The notes beneath the pieces are model-generated. The model was not told the DNA's origin. It saw only the letters and a program-made list of their open reading frames with translations, and ran no database searches. Shown here piece by piece: positions 1 to 6,345 of a DNA stretch of 6,925 bases (position 1 is its first letter; every line of letters begins with the position of its first letter). The stretch is from contig JAIRKR010000026.1 in assembly GCA_031260015.1 (NCBI GenBank), positions 1 to 6,925 on the forward strand, in the 5' to 3' direction. The DNA is from Puniceicoccales bacterium. Lineage in GTDB: Bacteria; Verrucomicrobiota; Verrucomicrobiia; Opitutales; UBA9783. Position numbers and translations under genes: made by a program.

Positions 1-12
1 CATACTAAAGGA

Positions 13-489
13 ATGGAAAGGCTACACGCGTATTGGCGTTTCCAGTATTTGGAAGCGCCAAAGGCACCGCAAAAGGCAATTTTTGAAGCATTACCCAAAG
101 AGAATAATGACGAGAAAAACCTCATTTTATTGCGTCAAAAATACTGTTATTTGATGTTAAATGCATTTCCCTACAACGTGGGGCATGTTTTAGCCATTCC
201 CTATAGACCTGTACCGTTTTTGAACGAATTATCTAAAGAGGAACGTACCGACTTGATGGAGTTGGTTGTCTTTGCCGAAGATTTACTGCGACGGGCGCTT
301 GAACCCGATGGAATGAATGTGGGCATTAATTTGGGGATGGCGGCGGGCGCGGGTATTCCACAACATTTGCACATTCATGTAGTACCTCGATGGAACGGCG
401 ATACCAATTTCATGCCCATCGTGGGGGATGTAAGGGTTTTACCAATCGCTTTGAGTAACATGTGGAAACGATTATCAACTTTTTTGTAA
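13..489 (+). CDS. HIT-family nucleotide hydrolase/phosphorylase (Ap4A-type)
   Basis: A 158-residue protein of the histidine triad (HIT) superfamily. The triad is visible as HLHIHVV, with His118, His120 and His122; in this family the middle His forms a covalent nucleotidyl intermediate. Upstream are the usual HIT core elements: NAFPYNVGHVLAIP (about residues 50-63) and MNVGINLG before the GAGIPQHLH segment. The family cleaves dinucleoside polyphosphates or other nucleoside phosphate conjugates in the cytoplasm; the exact substrate cannot be read from sequence. The N-terminus MERLHAYWRF matches the family's usual beginning, which supports the ATG at 13. However, the only purine-rich stretch (AAAGGA, 7-12) touches the ATG, too close for a normal ribosome site, and the frame is open to the window edge, so an earlier start is possible. 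It overlaps or abuts the next gene, suggesting one operon. From memory it most resembles Opitutae-type verrucomicrobial proteins. Confidence 0.93.
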   Translation: MERLHAYWRFQYLEAPKAPQKAIFEALPKENNDEKNLILLRQKYCYLMLNAFPYNVGHVLAIPYRPVPFLNELSKEERTDLMELVVFAEDLLRRALEPDGMNVGINLGMAAGAGIPQHLHIHVVPRWNGDTNFMPIVGDVRVLPIALSNMWKRLSTFL

Positions 490-491
490 GC

Positions 492-2831
492 ATGTTATTT
501 TTTCGCAAAAAGTCCAAAAAAGAGCAGAGCATAGAAATCCGGCATAAACGATTACGTGGCATAGCATCGGGAGAGAAAAAGTTATGTGAAAAGTTGCGCA
601 TTGTATTTTATGGATGTGCGTTTTTGGTGGCCGTTATTTTTATTTCGTTTTGGAAACAAATTCCCATAGGCCCCCAATTGTTCTTAAATCACATCGCAAA
701 GGTCAGTATTGCTTCGGCCATAGACTTTGAGTACGAAAGTGATCTTAAAACGAAGACCTTACGTGAGCAACGACGTCAAATGGTAACCCCCATTTACAAA
801 ATAGACTTGGAAAAGTTTCGCCAATTTTGTCAAAAAATAGAAATATTGAAGGCACGATTAAATAAAATTTCCACTTTAACAGACGTTCAAGAAAAACAAT
901 CGGTACTGGATGCGCTTGTGGAATTATTTGATTCAAAGTATAACATAGCTCTACAGCAAGAAGATTTAGATATTTTGCTGCATATTTCGACGGTTTTGCA
1001 GCGTAACCGTTTAATTGAAGAAGGCATTTTTGTCCTGCAAGAAATCGTTCAGAAAGGTATTTTAGACGACAACGAATTTGGACATCAGGTGAACGCCGAC
1101 TCTTACGTAAGCGTTTCTCAAAAAGATGATTCTCTGGTACATTTGCAGACGAAAGGGAACGCATTGCGGTTCCTGCGCATGAGCTTATTTGTCATGGATG
1201 TCGAATACGACGTTGCCAACGCCCTAATGCACATTTTAAAATTCGGTCTAGTGCCCAATGTTATTTATGATCAACAAAAAACTGAGGATAAAATTAATCA
1301 ATTTGTTGCCCAGACGCCCAATGTTTTAGTGCGTGTTCGCAAAGGTGAATCCATCGTGGAAAGCGGACAAGTGGTTACGCCGGAAGTGTACGAATGTTTT
1401 GTTGCTTACCAAGACAAGTTAGCGCAAACCGAAAGTTATCAATTAGGATTCAATGCAATGATGACTAAAAAAGTTTTTTTGGTTTGCCTACTTTACGTTT
1501 GTACCGTGTTAAGCTTGCAGTTGTTGCCCACAAAGATTAAAAAATCTTCCCGCTATCTGTGGATAACTGCACTCCTTTTGCTGTTCAATATTGGCTTGAT
1601 TAGGGGTACAAGTTTACTCTGTTACCATGCTTTTGGTTCTGACAAGTTGCTATTTTTTGCCTTGGTACCGTTTTTACCTCCAACATTTTTGGCAAGTTTA
1701 CTTATTGCCCCCTTGGTGGATATGCTGGGAGGATTCATGTGCACATTTTTTATTGTAAGTCTAAAAAATTTCATCATTTATTTGGGGTTAGAGTATTTCT
1801 TCCTGGATTTGTTAATCGGACTCCTCATCGTTTACTTGTGTCGTAAAGTTTACTTGAAGAAAGATTTGGCAAGGCATTGCCTGGTATCTTATTCCCTGTT
1901 AGCCTTGCTAACGGTTTTTTATAGTTTGTTCGCACAGCGCTTGGGGTGGTTAATATGTTGTCAGCAGGTGTCGGCAATTTTTGTGAATTGTTTTGCGACC
2001 TTAGTGCTGCTGTGCCTTTTGCCTATTTGTGAAAGAAATTTTGGACGTGCGACCAACATTACCTTTCTAGAACTGACGGACTACAATCATCCTTTGTTGA
2101 GAAGATTACAAATGCTAGCTCCCGGCACCTATCATCATAGTTTGATGGTCGCCACTTTGGCGGAAAAGGTGGCCAATGAAATTGGTGCAAATTCATTATT
2201 GTGTCGTTGCTGTGCACTCTATCACGACATCGGTAAACTGGTTAAACCCGAGTATTTTACCGAAAATCAGAAAGAAGGCGAAAATCCACACGAGCATCAA
2301 ACGCCTTCCATGAGCGCTGTTATCCTAAAAAGTCACGTTAAAGAGGGGATAGAATTGGCCAAAAGTTATAATTTACCCAAGGTTGTTATGGACGTCATTC
2401 AACAACATCACGGTAACACCATTATGCAGTATTTTTATAAAAAAGCTTTACGCTTGCAAGAGACGAATGATGAGCCTGTGGATCCTTTGATTTTTCGTTA
2501 CGACGGACCAAAGCCTCAGTTTAAGGAGAGCGCGATTATCTCACTCGCAGACGCGGTTGAAGCGGCTAGCAGAAGCTTGGTGCGGGTAAGTGCGCAGGCG
2601 ATTGCCGAGTTGATTGATGACGTCGTAAAAGAAAGAATTAATGCCGAACAGTTCAATGAATGCAGTGTTACTTTACAGGAAATCGATCAATTAAAAAAGA
2701 GTTTTCAATTTACTTTGCTCAATATGTTGCACGCACGCGTTGGTTACAATGAAAATGGAGTTATTTCGGACAACGAAAAAAAGAAGGATGCTTCCCCCAA
2801 TACTTCGGCGGATTCTCAAGTGTCGGCGTGA
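492..2831 (+). CDS. pgpH: 7TM-HD cyclic-di-AMP phosphodiesterase, PgpH/YqfF type
   Basis: A 779-residue membrane phosphohydrolase. Order: short basic cytoplasmic N-terminus; one membrane segment (about 36-58); extracytoplasmic 7TMR-HDED-like domain (about 60-320); seven hydrophobic segments (about 326-516); cytoplasmic HD domain (about 540-700); charged low-complexity tail. HD motifs are complete: APGTYHHSL (His548-His549), YHDIGK (His578-Asp579), NPHEHQ (His600, His602), QQHHG (His639-His640) and SLADAVEAA (Asp687), as expected for a two-metal site. In Listeria PgpH, proteins of this architecture hydrolyse c-di-AMP to pApA, affecting wall and osmotic homeostasis; the same reaction is inferred here. 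ATG 492 lies two bases after the HIT stop codon; an in-frame GTG at 462 would add ten residues and overlap the HIT gene. I prefer the ATG because it starts directly before the basic KK/RR segment. No clear ribosome site precedes either. Family assignment is firm; substrate is inferred. Confidence 0.93.
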   Translation: MLFFRKKSKKEQSIEIRHKRLRGIASGEKKLCEKLRIVFYGCAFLVAVIFISFWKQIPIGPQLFLNHIAKVSIASAIDFEYESDLKTKTLREQRRQMVTPIYKIDLEKFRQFCQKIEILKARLNKISTLTDVQEKQSVLDALVELFDSKYNIALQQEDLDILLHISTVLQRNRLIEEGIFVLQEIVQKGILDDNEFGHQVNADSYVSVSQKDDSLVHLQTKGNALRFLRMSLFVMDVEYDVANALMHILKFGLVPNVIYDQQKTEDKINQFVAQTPNVLVRVRKGESIVESGQVVTPEVYECFVAYQDKLAQTESYQLGFNAMMTKKVFLVCLLYVCTVLSLQLLPTKIKKSSRYLWITALLLLFNIGLIRGTSLLCYHAFGSDKLLFFALVPFLPPTFLASLLIAPLVDMLGGFMCTFFIVSLKNFIIYLGLEYFFLDLLIGLLIVYLCRKVYLKKDLARHCLVSYSLLALLTVFYSLFAQRLGWLICCQQVSAIFVNCFATLVLLCLLPICERNFGRATNITFLELTDYNHPLLRRLQMLAPGTYHHSLMVATLAEKVANEIGANSLLCRCCALYHDIGKLVKPEYFTENQKEGENPHEHQTPSMSAVILKSHVKEGIELAKSYNLPKVVMDVIQQHHGNTIMQYFYKKALRLQETNDEPVDPLIFRYDGPKPQFKESAIISLADAVEAASRSLVRVSAQAIAELIDDVVKERINAEQFNECSVTLQEIDQLKKSFQFTLLNMLHARVGYNENGVISDNEKKKDASPNTSADSQVSA

Positions 2832-2862
2832 GGGTCAAGACTTAAGGTTAAATTCTTGAAAA

Positions 2863-4068
2863 ATGTTGTTTTTTTACAAAGCGCTTACACCTGGTGGAAA
2901 AGATCGATGTGGCCTTTTACTTTCGCGTAGTCATTTAAAAGGAATACGTACGCTATTGGCGGCTGATTTATGGCCTCTTTGTTTATTTTCTATCCACTTT
3001 TCATCCCTATTTGCAAAGTGCTTTAGGTTTAATTTTTTGAGGAGCGATAAAAAATTTATGCCCCTACGCGTATGGCTTACATTATTGGAGCGTATCGTAT
3101 TGGTTATGCAAAGTGGACGCACTCTGATGCAATCGCTTACTTCCATAAGCGCAATGCCCATGCAAGCATTGCAAGGTACCTTTTTAAAGGGAGCCATAGC
3201 GCAGTTAAAAGGGGGTCGGTTTTTTTACGAAGTGGTTCAACAACTTCCCAAAAGCTGGGTGGAAGAACAGCACATAAAACTTGTGCAGTGTGCGGAGATG
3301 GGAGGCTACCTGCAGCGTGGGCTTCAGTGCTGGCTAGACCAATTGCAATTGAAAGTGCAGATTCGCAAGCAAATTGTGAACAGTCTTATGTATCCGGCAT
3401 TCGTTATGTTGTTGGCAACGGGCGTATTATTGATTCTATGCTTTTACGTTTTGCCCGAATTTAAAACTTTTCTTGCGTCACAGCACGTGCAATTTTCATG
3501 GATTCTGAAGATAATTTTTTCTTTTGGAGAGTGTATCACTTTGTTTTTTCCATTCATACTTTTTGGGGGAATGTTATTTTGTATTGCTTTTAGGCGTTCA
3601 TTGGGCCCATGGGTAGTACGGATGGCACCCAAATTACCCAAGTATGGTTATTTTGCGGAGCCATTACAATTGGGATTATTTGCGATGAATTTTTCGGCTT
3701 TACTGAAAAATGGCGTGTACCTGTTGGAAAGTCTTCGATTGAGTCTCGCGTGTTTAACCTACAAACCTTTGGACACGGAAAACATTATTCAGGATCTCAA
3801 GAATGGTACCTCTTTGTCGGTAGCCCTTGATAGACTGCCTAATTTTTTTGTGGAGACTTTGCAATCGGCCGAATTAGGGGGTTGCTTGGCGTCTGTTTTG
3901 AGCCGTTTATCTCAACATTACTTGCAGCTTTATAACCGTCGTCTTACCCAATTTATAAAATGGTTTGAGCCCATCTGCTTAATATTAATTGCGCTGCTGA
4001 TCATTGTTTTAATATTGAGCCTTTTTACGCCCATAACGCACATGTTCCAAAACTTTGACTTTGAGTAA
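2863..4068 (+). CDS. gspF: Type II secretion / type IV pilus platform protein GspF/PilC
   Basis: A 401-residue inner-membrane protein, the normal length for GspF/PilC. It starts with the usual small N-terminal domain (FFYKALTPGGKDRCG, then a leucine-rich helix ending LWPLCLFSI) and has two T2SF domains. The repeat is visible in paired motifs: CAEMGGYLQRGL with SAELGGCLASVL, and RFFYEVVQQLP with SLSVALDRLP. Membrane segments lie at about 177-200 (YPAFVMLL...VLPEF), 213-242 and 363-390 (FEPICLILIALL...TPI), matching the three-segment topology of the family. GspF anchors the assembly ATPase to the pseudopilus machine that pushes folded proteins through the outer membrane. It follows the HD gene after 31 bases and is probably co-transcribed. 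No gspE, gspG or other secretion gene is visible here, so it is a detached component; whether it serves type II secretion or pili cannot be decided. No convincing ribosome site precedes the ATG. Confidence 0.9.
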   Translation: MLFFYKALTPGGKDRCGLLLSRSHLKGIRTLLAADLWPLCLFSIHFSSLFAKCFRFNFLRSDKKFMPLRVWLTLLERIVLVMQSGRTLMQSLTSISAMPMQALQGTFLKGAIAQLKGGRFFYEVVQQLPKSWVEEQHIKLVQCAEMGGYLQRGLQCWLDQLQLKVQIRKQIVNSLMYPAFVMLLATGVLLILCFYVLPEFKTFLASQHVQFSWILKIIFSFGECITLFFPFILFGGMLFCIAFRRSLGPWVVRMAPKLPKYGYFAEPLQLGLFAMNFSALLKNGVYLLESLRLSLACLTYKPLDTENIIQDLKNGTSLSVALDRLPNFFVETLQSAELGGCLASVLSRLSQHYLQLYNRRLTQFIKWFEPICLILIALLIIVLILSLFTPITHMFQNFDFE

Positions 4069-4264
4069 AAGTAACTACTGCAAGGTAATCCTCATGAGGG
4101 AATGGGCACAACACACCTGTCGTCTCAATGCCATTCTTGCGTTCTTGCGTTTGCTTTGAGAGTGGAAACTGAATTGTTTAACAATTTGGCCAACTCTTGT
4201 GGAAGTTTTTAGCATTCACAAAATCAAGAATTTTCCCTTGACATGGGTCGGTAGAATCGTATTT
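4069..4264. other. Intergenic gap with small inverted and tandem repeats
   Basis: About 195 bases without a convincing gene, between gspF and the CaaX protein. It holds a perfect 10-base palindrome CCTCATGAGG (4090-4099), a tandem pair of TTCTTGCG (4134-4149) and an inverted repeat AATTGT-TTA-ACAATT (4172-4186), which could be a regulator site. No hairpin followed by a T-run, hence no classical terminator for the gspF operon, was seen. A 21-codon frame from ATG 4094, preceded by AAGG, ends at TGA 4157 and resembles nothing known. An in-frame GTG at 4199 could extend the next gene by 22 residues but gives a poor signal peptide. Confidence 0.4.
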
Positions 4265-4265
4265 A
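4238..4265 (+). promoter_or_regulatory. Possible promoter, perfect -35 box TTGACA
   Basis: TTGACA at 4238-4243 is a perfect sigma-70 -35 hexamer. A -10 at normal spacing would be only a weak TATTTA/ATTTAT near 4260-4266 (3 of 6 matches). If real, transcription would begin around 4272, at or just before the second in-frame ATG (4274), giving an almost leaderless message. The weak -10 keeps confidence low. Confidence 0.25.
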
Positions 4266-4819
4266 TGAGTGCCATGAAAACCTGCAAATTATTCTTCTAT
4301 TTATTTCTCGGAATTCGCACATTTTCATGTTTCGGAGCGCCTGTTTATTATACGCTGCACATGAATGAGGAAAGTTATCAACTTTTTAAGGAATTGGAAA
4401 ATAGGCATTTACAAAGTAGCGATGCTAAAATAAGTCTTTGGCATATTGAAGAATCAAAACGTATGTATGGTTCACAGATAGGTTATTTTGCAGTGGACTT
4501 CCTTGATTTCATCGATTATAATTACTTACAACACAACAATCGATGTTACGAAGATTGCTACAAAGTGGCCTTTTGGTTAGTATTTCTGTGTGAAAGCAAA
4601 ATCCCTATGGGAGAAGGTACTACGCAAGAAATAAGTCATTTTCTAATTCTATTTGAAAAAGAATTGTGCGACATGTGTGGGCCACGTACGGTACCCAATT
4701 TTGAAGATATTGACCTGGTGAAAGCCATAAAAGGCATTACGTTTCAATCGATCCAATCTCAACCGTCTAAAGGGCCAGCTAAACAAATATCTAAACGAAA
4801 ACAGTGTCTTCTGCTTTAG
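4265..4819 (+). CDS. Secreted-looking protein with C-terminal CaaX prenylation box
   Basis: A 184-residue protein of no family I recognise. From the second Met (4274) it begins MKTCKLFFYLFLGIRTFSC, basic then hydrophobic as in a Sec signal peptide, with possible cleavage near CFGA; the Arg at position 15 of that segment and Pro after the Ala make this atypical. The middle (about residues 30-140) is mixed, aromatic-rich and probably helical, with no catalytic motif I can name. The C-terminus is striking: several lysines and arginines, then KRKQCLLL and the TAG stop, with the Cys codon at 4805-4807. A polybasic stretch plus CLLL is the signal by which host geranylgeranyltransferase I lipidates Rac1 (tail KRKCLLL); Legionella effectors such as AnkB use the same device. 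I infer an effector that anchors to host membranes. Starts considered: GTG 4199, ATG 4265, ATG 4274; I chose 4265, though 4274 gives the cleanest signal peptide. No ribosome site is evident. Its stop lies 13 bases from the stop of the convergent OTU remnant. Confidence 0.75.
   Translation: MSAMKTCKLFFYLFLGIRTFSCFGAPVYYTLHMNEESYQLFKELENRHLQSSDAKISLWHIEESKRMYGSQIGYFAVDFLDFIDYNYLQHNNRCYEDCYKVAFWLVFLCESKIPMGEGTTQEISHFLILFEKELCDMCGPRTVPNFEDIDLVKAIKGITFQSIQSQPSKGPAKQISKRKQCLLL
4805..4816 (+). other. CaaX box (CLLL) codons ending the secreted protein
   Basis: The last four sense codons are TGT CTT CTG CTT, directly followed by TAG, encoding Cys-Leu-Leu-Leu. A terminal Leu favours geranylgeranylation over farnesylation in eukaryotic cells. 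The preceding residues SKRKQ supply the basic patch that helps such tails bind the inner plasma membrane. Bacteria have no CaaX prenyltransferase, so the motif would act only inside a host cell. Confidence 0.65.
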
Positions 4820-4832
4820 TTTTTATCGAAGA

Positions 4833-5267
4833 TTAAACACGCGACCAAGGGACACATCCACAAAGGTCGTCTGGGGATGGTTCTTCGTGGAAAGGTGCGT
4901 TTTGTGATTGTGTGGGAACAACAGCATTCCAATGACCCGGTGTGTACAACAATACAATAGGAGGGCCATCAAGTCCATTTAAGGCCGCTGAAAAATCAGC
5001 TGCAAGGCCAGGACGACCATTTTGATTGTAATAAGTAAACATAAAATCATGATCGGCAGTTGTTGTGTCAATCACAACCAAAGGTCTATTGTGATTTTGA
5101 TATAAATATTGTGCAACAGCCGGCAAATCATTGAATCCCATCTGTTGACCTTCCGTGCCCAGCGGCGTTGTAACCATCTGCGCAAGATGGGCGAGATTTG
5201 GATTCCCATCAGCAATCGCCTGACGTAGTTGTGCTGCCGCATCCCATTGTGGAAGATGTTCTCGCAA
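4833..5267 (-). pseudogene. C-terminal half of an OTU-like cysteine protease (deubiquitinase), 5' truncated
   Basis: A 144-codon minus-strand frame opening at a TTG. It resembles the second half of an OTU domain: a short helix (LREHLPQWDAA), MGFNDLPAVAQYL at about 43-55 where OTU proteins have the W/G-x-E-L-x-A-L-A helix, RPLVVID (61-67), PPIVLLY (102-108), then GHWNAVVP, in which His112 fits the catalytic His of OTU enzymes (usually HYN). The first half, with the D-G-N-C catalytic cysteine, is absent: TAG lies two codons upstream of the TTG and a TAA three codons further, and translating the next roughly 120 bases in all three frames shows no DGNC-like motif. No ribosome site precedes the TTG. 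The segment looks richer in G+C than its surroundings, and similarity stops where AT-rich sequence begins near 5270. OTU enzymes remove ubiquitin and are frequent effectors of intracellular bacteria. I read it as a broken relic; a catalytically dead short protein cannot be excluded. Confidence 0.6.
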
Positions 5268-5391
5268 AGATTGCTAAAAATTTTAGTGTCCATAACAAGC
5301 ACTTGTGCAAAACATTTTGTAACTCTTTTTTACATTTGTCAAAAACCTCGAAAACTGTCGACAAAAACGAATTGTGTGTCCAATATAAAAA
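5268..5391. other. AT-rich divergent gap between OTU remnant and M91 gene
   Basis: These 124 bases separate the OTU relic (minus) from the metalloprotease gene (plus). The missing 5' half of the OTU gene should have been here but is not recognisable. TATAAA at 5384-5389 with TCGACA at 5358-5363 looks like a promoter pair, but the 20-base spacer is long and transcription would start inside the downstream gene, so I do not call it. No Shine-Dalgarno sequence precedes the ATG at 5392. Confidence 0.4.
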
Positions 5392-6309
5392 ATGAGTTCA
5401 TTGCCCTCTATTGGTTCATCGGTACCTAGAACAAATCTTCAAAGTCCTGGACTTATGGAATCGATGCCGCCGCAACCCTTAAGCTCTCCTTGTCAATATA
5501 TACAATGCCCTACTGAAAACCAACAGGTTGTTACAGAGTATTTAACCAAAATATCAAATTTATCCTCTGGTTTAGCCTTATTAAATAGGCTTACTGAGCT
5601 TACTAACTCTACAAATACAACTATAAATGTTACGATTGGTGAAGATGAAGCATTCGAAACATCAGAAATTCGCCGGAAGTCATTCCCAAATTCCAAGATG
5701 CTTGAAATTAACATTACACTTTCAAACAACATGAGTTCAATGCAATGTCCTATGTTATGTAAAAAATCACAGGGTGGTTTTGGAGTACGTGCATTGAATA
5801 TACCATACGAAATCGCTGTTGCCCACGAATTAATACACGTTGCTCATAAGTTAGAATTTCTGAGTAAAGAAAGCGACATAACCGACGCATCTCTTATGAG
5901 TGTAAATCGTTGGGAAGGACTTAATTCTGCAAGAAGTGCACTAAAAAGCATGATTGTGGCAAATGATGACGGTTCTGGTTCTGATGATGCTTCAAATGAT
6001 TCTTTTGAAATGGAAGCAGATCCAAAGTGGGTACTGTTTTTAGATCTTTTCGGAAGTACTAAAGCATTTGAAGAGTACAGGACAATGACAGGAAAAGATG
6101 TTAATGAAGATCGTTTAATAGATCTTCAATTTTCCGAAAGACATCTCCTCTCCGAATACTATGACAACTCTTTGTTTTACATGCGTTGGGGTCATTTTAG
6201 CAATTTTGAGGAATATAATACTTTACAAATGCAAGACGAATTTTCATTGGTCGAAAAACTGTTATCTCAGGAGGATATAGAAAATTTACCCACTATTATT
6301 GAAGACTAA
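5392..6309 (+). CDS. NleD-like M91-family zinc metalloprotease, probable host-directed effector
   Basis: A 305-residue protein without signal peptide or membrane segment. The N-terminal 35 residues are rich in Ser and Pro (MSSLPSIGSSVPRTN...), like the translocation signals of type III effectors. The core has a zincin motif AVAHELIHVAHKLE, with His145, Glu146 and His149 as two zinc ligands and the general base. Downstream come FEEYRTM (Glu227-Met232) followed by NEDRLID and SERHLLSEY, and a second RWGHFSNFEEYNTL (EEY at 273-275); M91 proteins such as the E. coli effector NleD carry an EE-x-x-T element after HExxH that may supply the third ligand. NleD cuts JNK and p38 kinases; the substrate here is unknown. 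An acidic Asp/Ser-rich insert lies at about 191-204. Base composition is more AT-rich than the gspF side. ATG 5392 is chosen as the first Met; Met22 (5455) is an alternative. The next gene follows after 33 bases. Confidence 0.75.
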   Translation: MSSLPSIGSSVPRTNLQSPGLMESMPPQPLSSPCQYIQCPTENQQVVTEYLTKISNLSSGLALLNRLTELTNSTNTTINVTIGEDEAFETSEIRRKSFPNSKMLEINITLSNNMSSMQCPMLCKKSQGGFGVRALNIPYEIAVAHELIHVAHKLEFLSKESDITDASLMSVNRWEGLNSARSALKSMIVANDDGSGSDDASNDSFEMEADPKWVLFLDLFGSTKAFEEYRTMTGKDVNEDRLIDLQFSERHLLSEYYDNSLFYMRWGHFSNFEEYNTLQMQDEFSLVEKLLSQEDIENLPTIIED

Positions 6310-6316
6310 ATTCTTA

Positions 6317-6345
6317 TTGACAACGTTTATAAACTTACTCAAATG
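6317..6345 (+). promoter_or_regulatory. Possible promoter, perfect -35 box TTGACA
   Basis: TTGACA at 6317-6322, with TCAAAT (4 of 6 matches to TATAAT) at 6339-6344 after a 16-base spacer. TATAAA at 6328-6333 is a better -10 hexamer but only five bases from the -35 box, so it cannot pair with it. Predicted start is near 6352, just before the second in-frame ATG (6355). This is the same layout as at 4238-4265. Low confidence. Confidence 0.25.

Noticed and set aside
745..1164. A 139-codon minus-strand frame opposite the HD phosphodiesterase
   Set aside because: Entirely antisense to the extracytoplasmic domain of a confident gene; no motif or ribosome site.
2835..2859. Inverted repeat TCAAGA/TCTTGA just before the gspF start
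   Set aside because: Six-base arms around a 13-base loop are weak and expected by chance; no T-run for a terminator and no known riboswitch pattern.
3072..3464. A 130-codon plus-strand frame inside gspF
   Set aside because: It lies wholly within the well-supported GspF frame, has no family features, and its composition is that of an out-of-frame translation.
4094..4159. A 21-codon frame (MREWAQHTC...) with AAGG nearby, considered as a leader peptide or pseudopilin start
   Set aside because: No pilin signature (no G-F-T-L-x-E) and too short to support by itself.
5072..5302. A 76-codon minus-strand frame overlapping the OTU relic, considered as its frameshifted N-terminal part
   Set aside because: Its first part (MLVMDTKIFSNLC...) has no DGNC motif or OTU-like pattern, and it runs through the OTU region out of frame, so it does not restore the missing half.
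5358..5389. TCGACA ... TATAAA as a promoter for the metalloprotease
   Set aside because: The spacer is 20 bases and the start would fall after the ATG at 5392; it fits only if translation begins at Met22.
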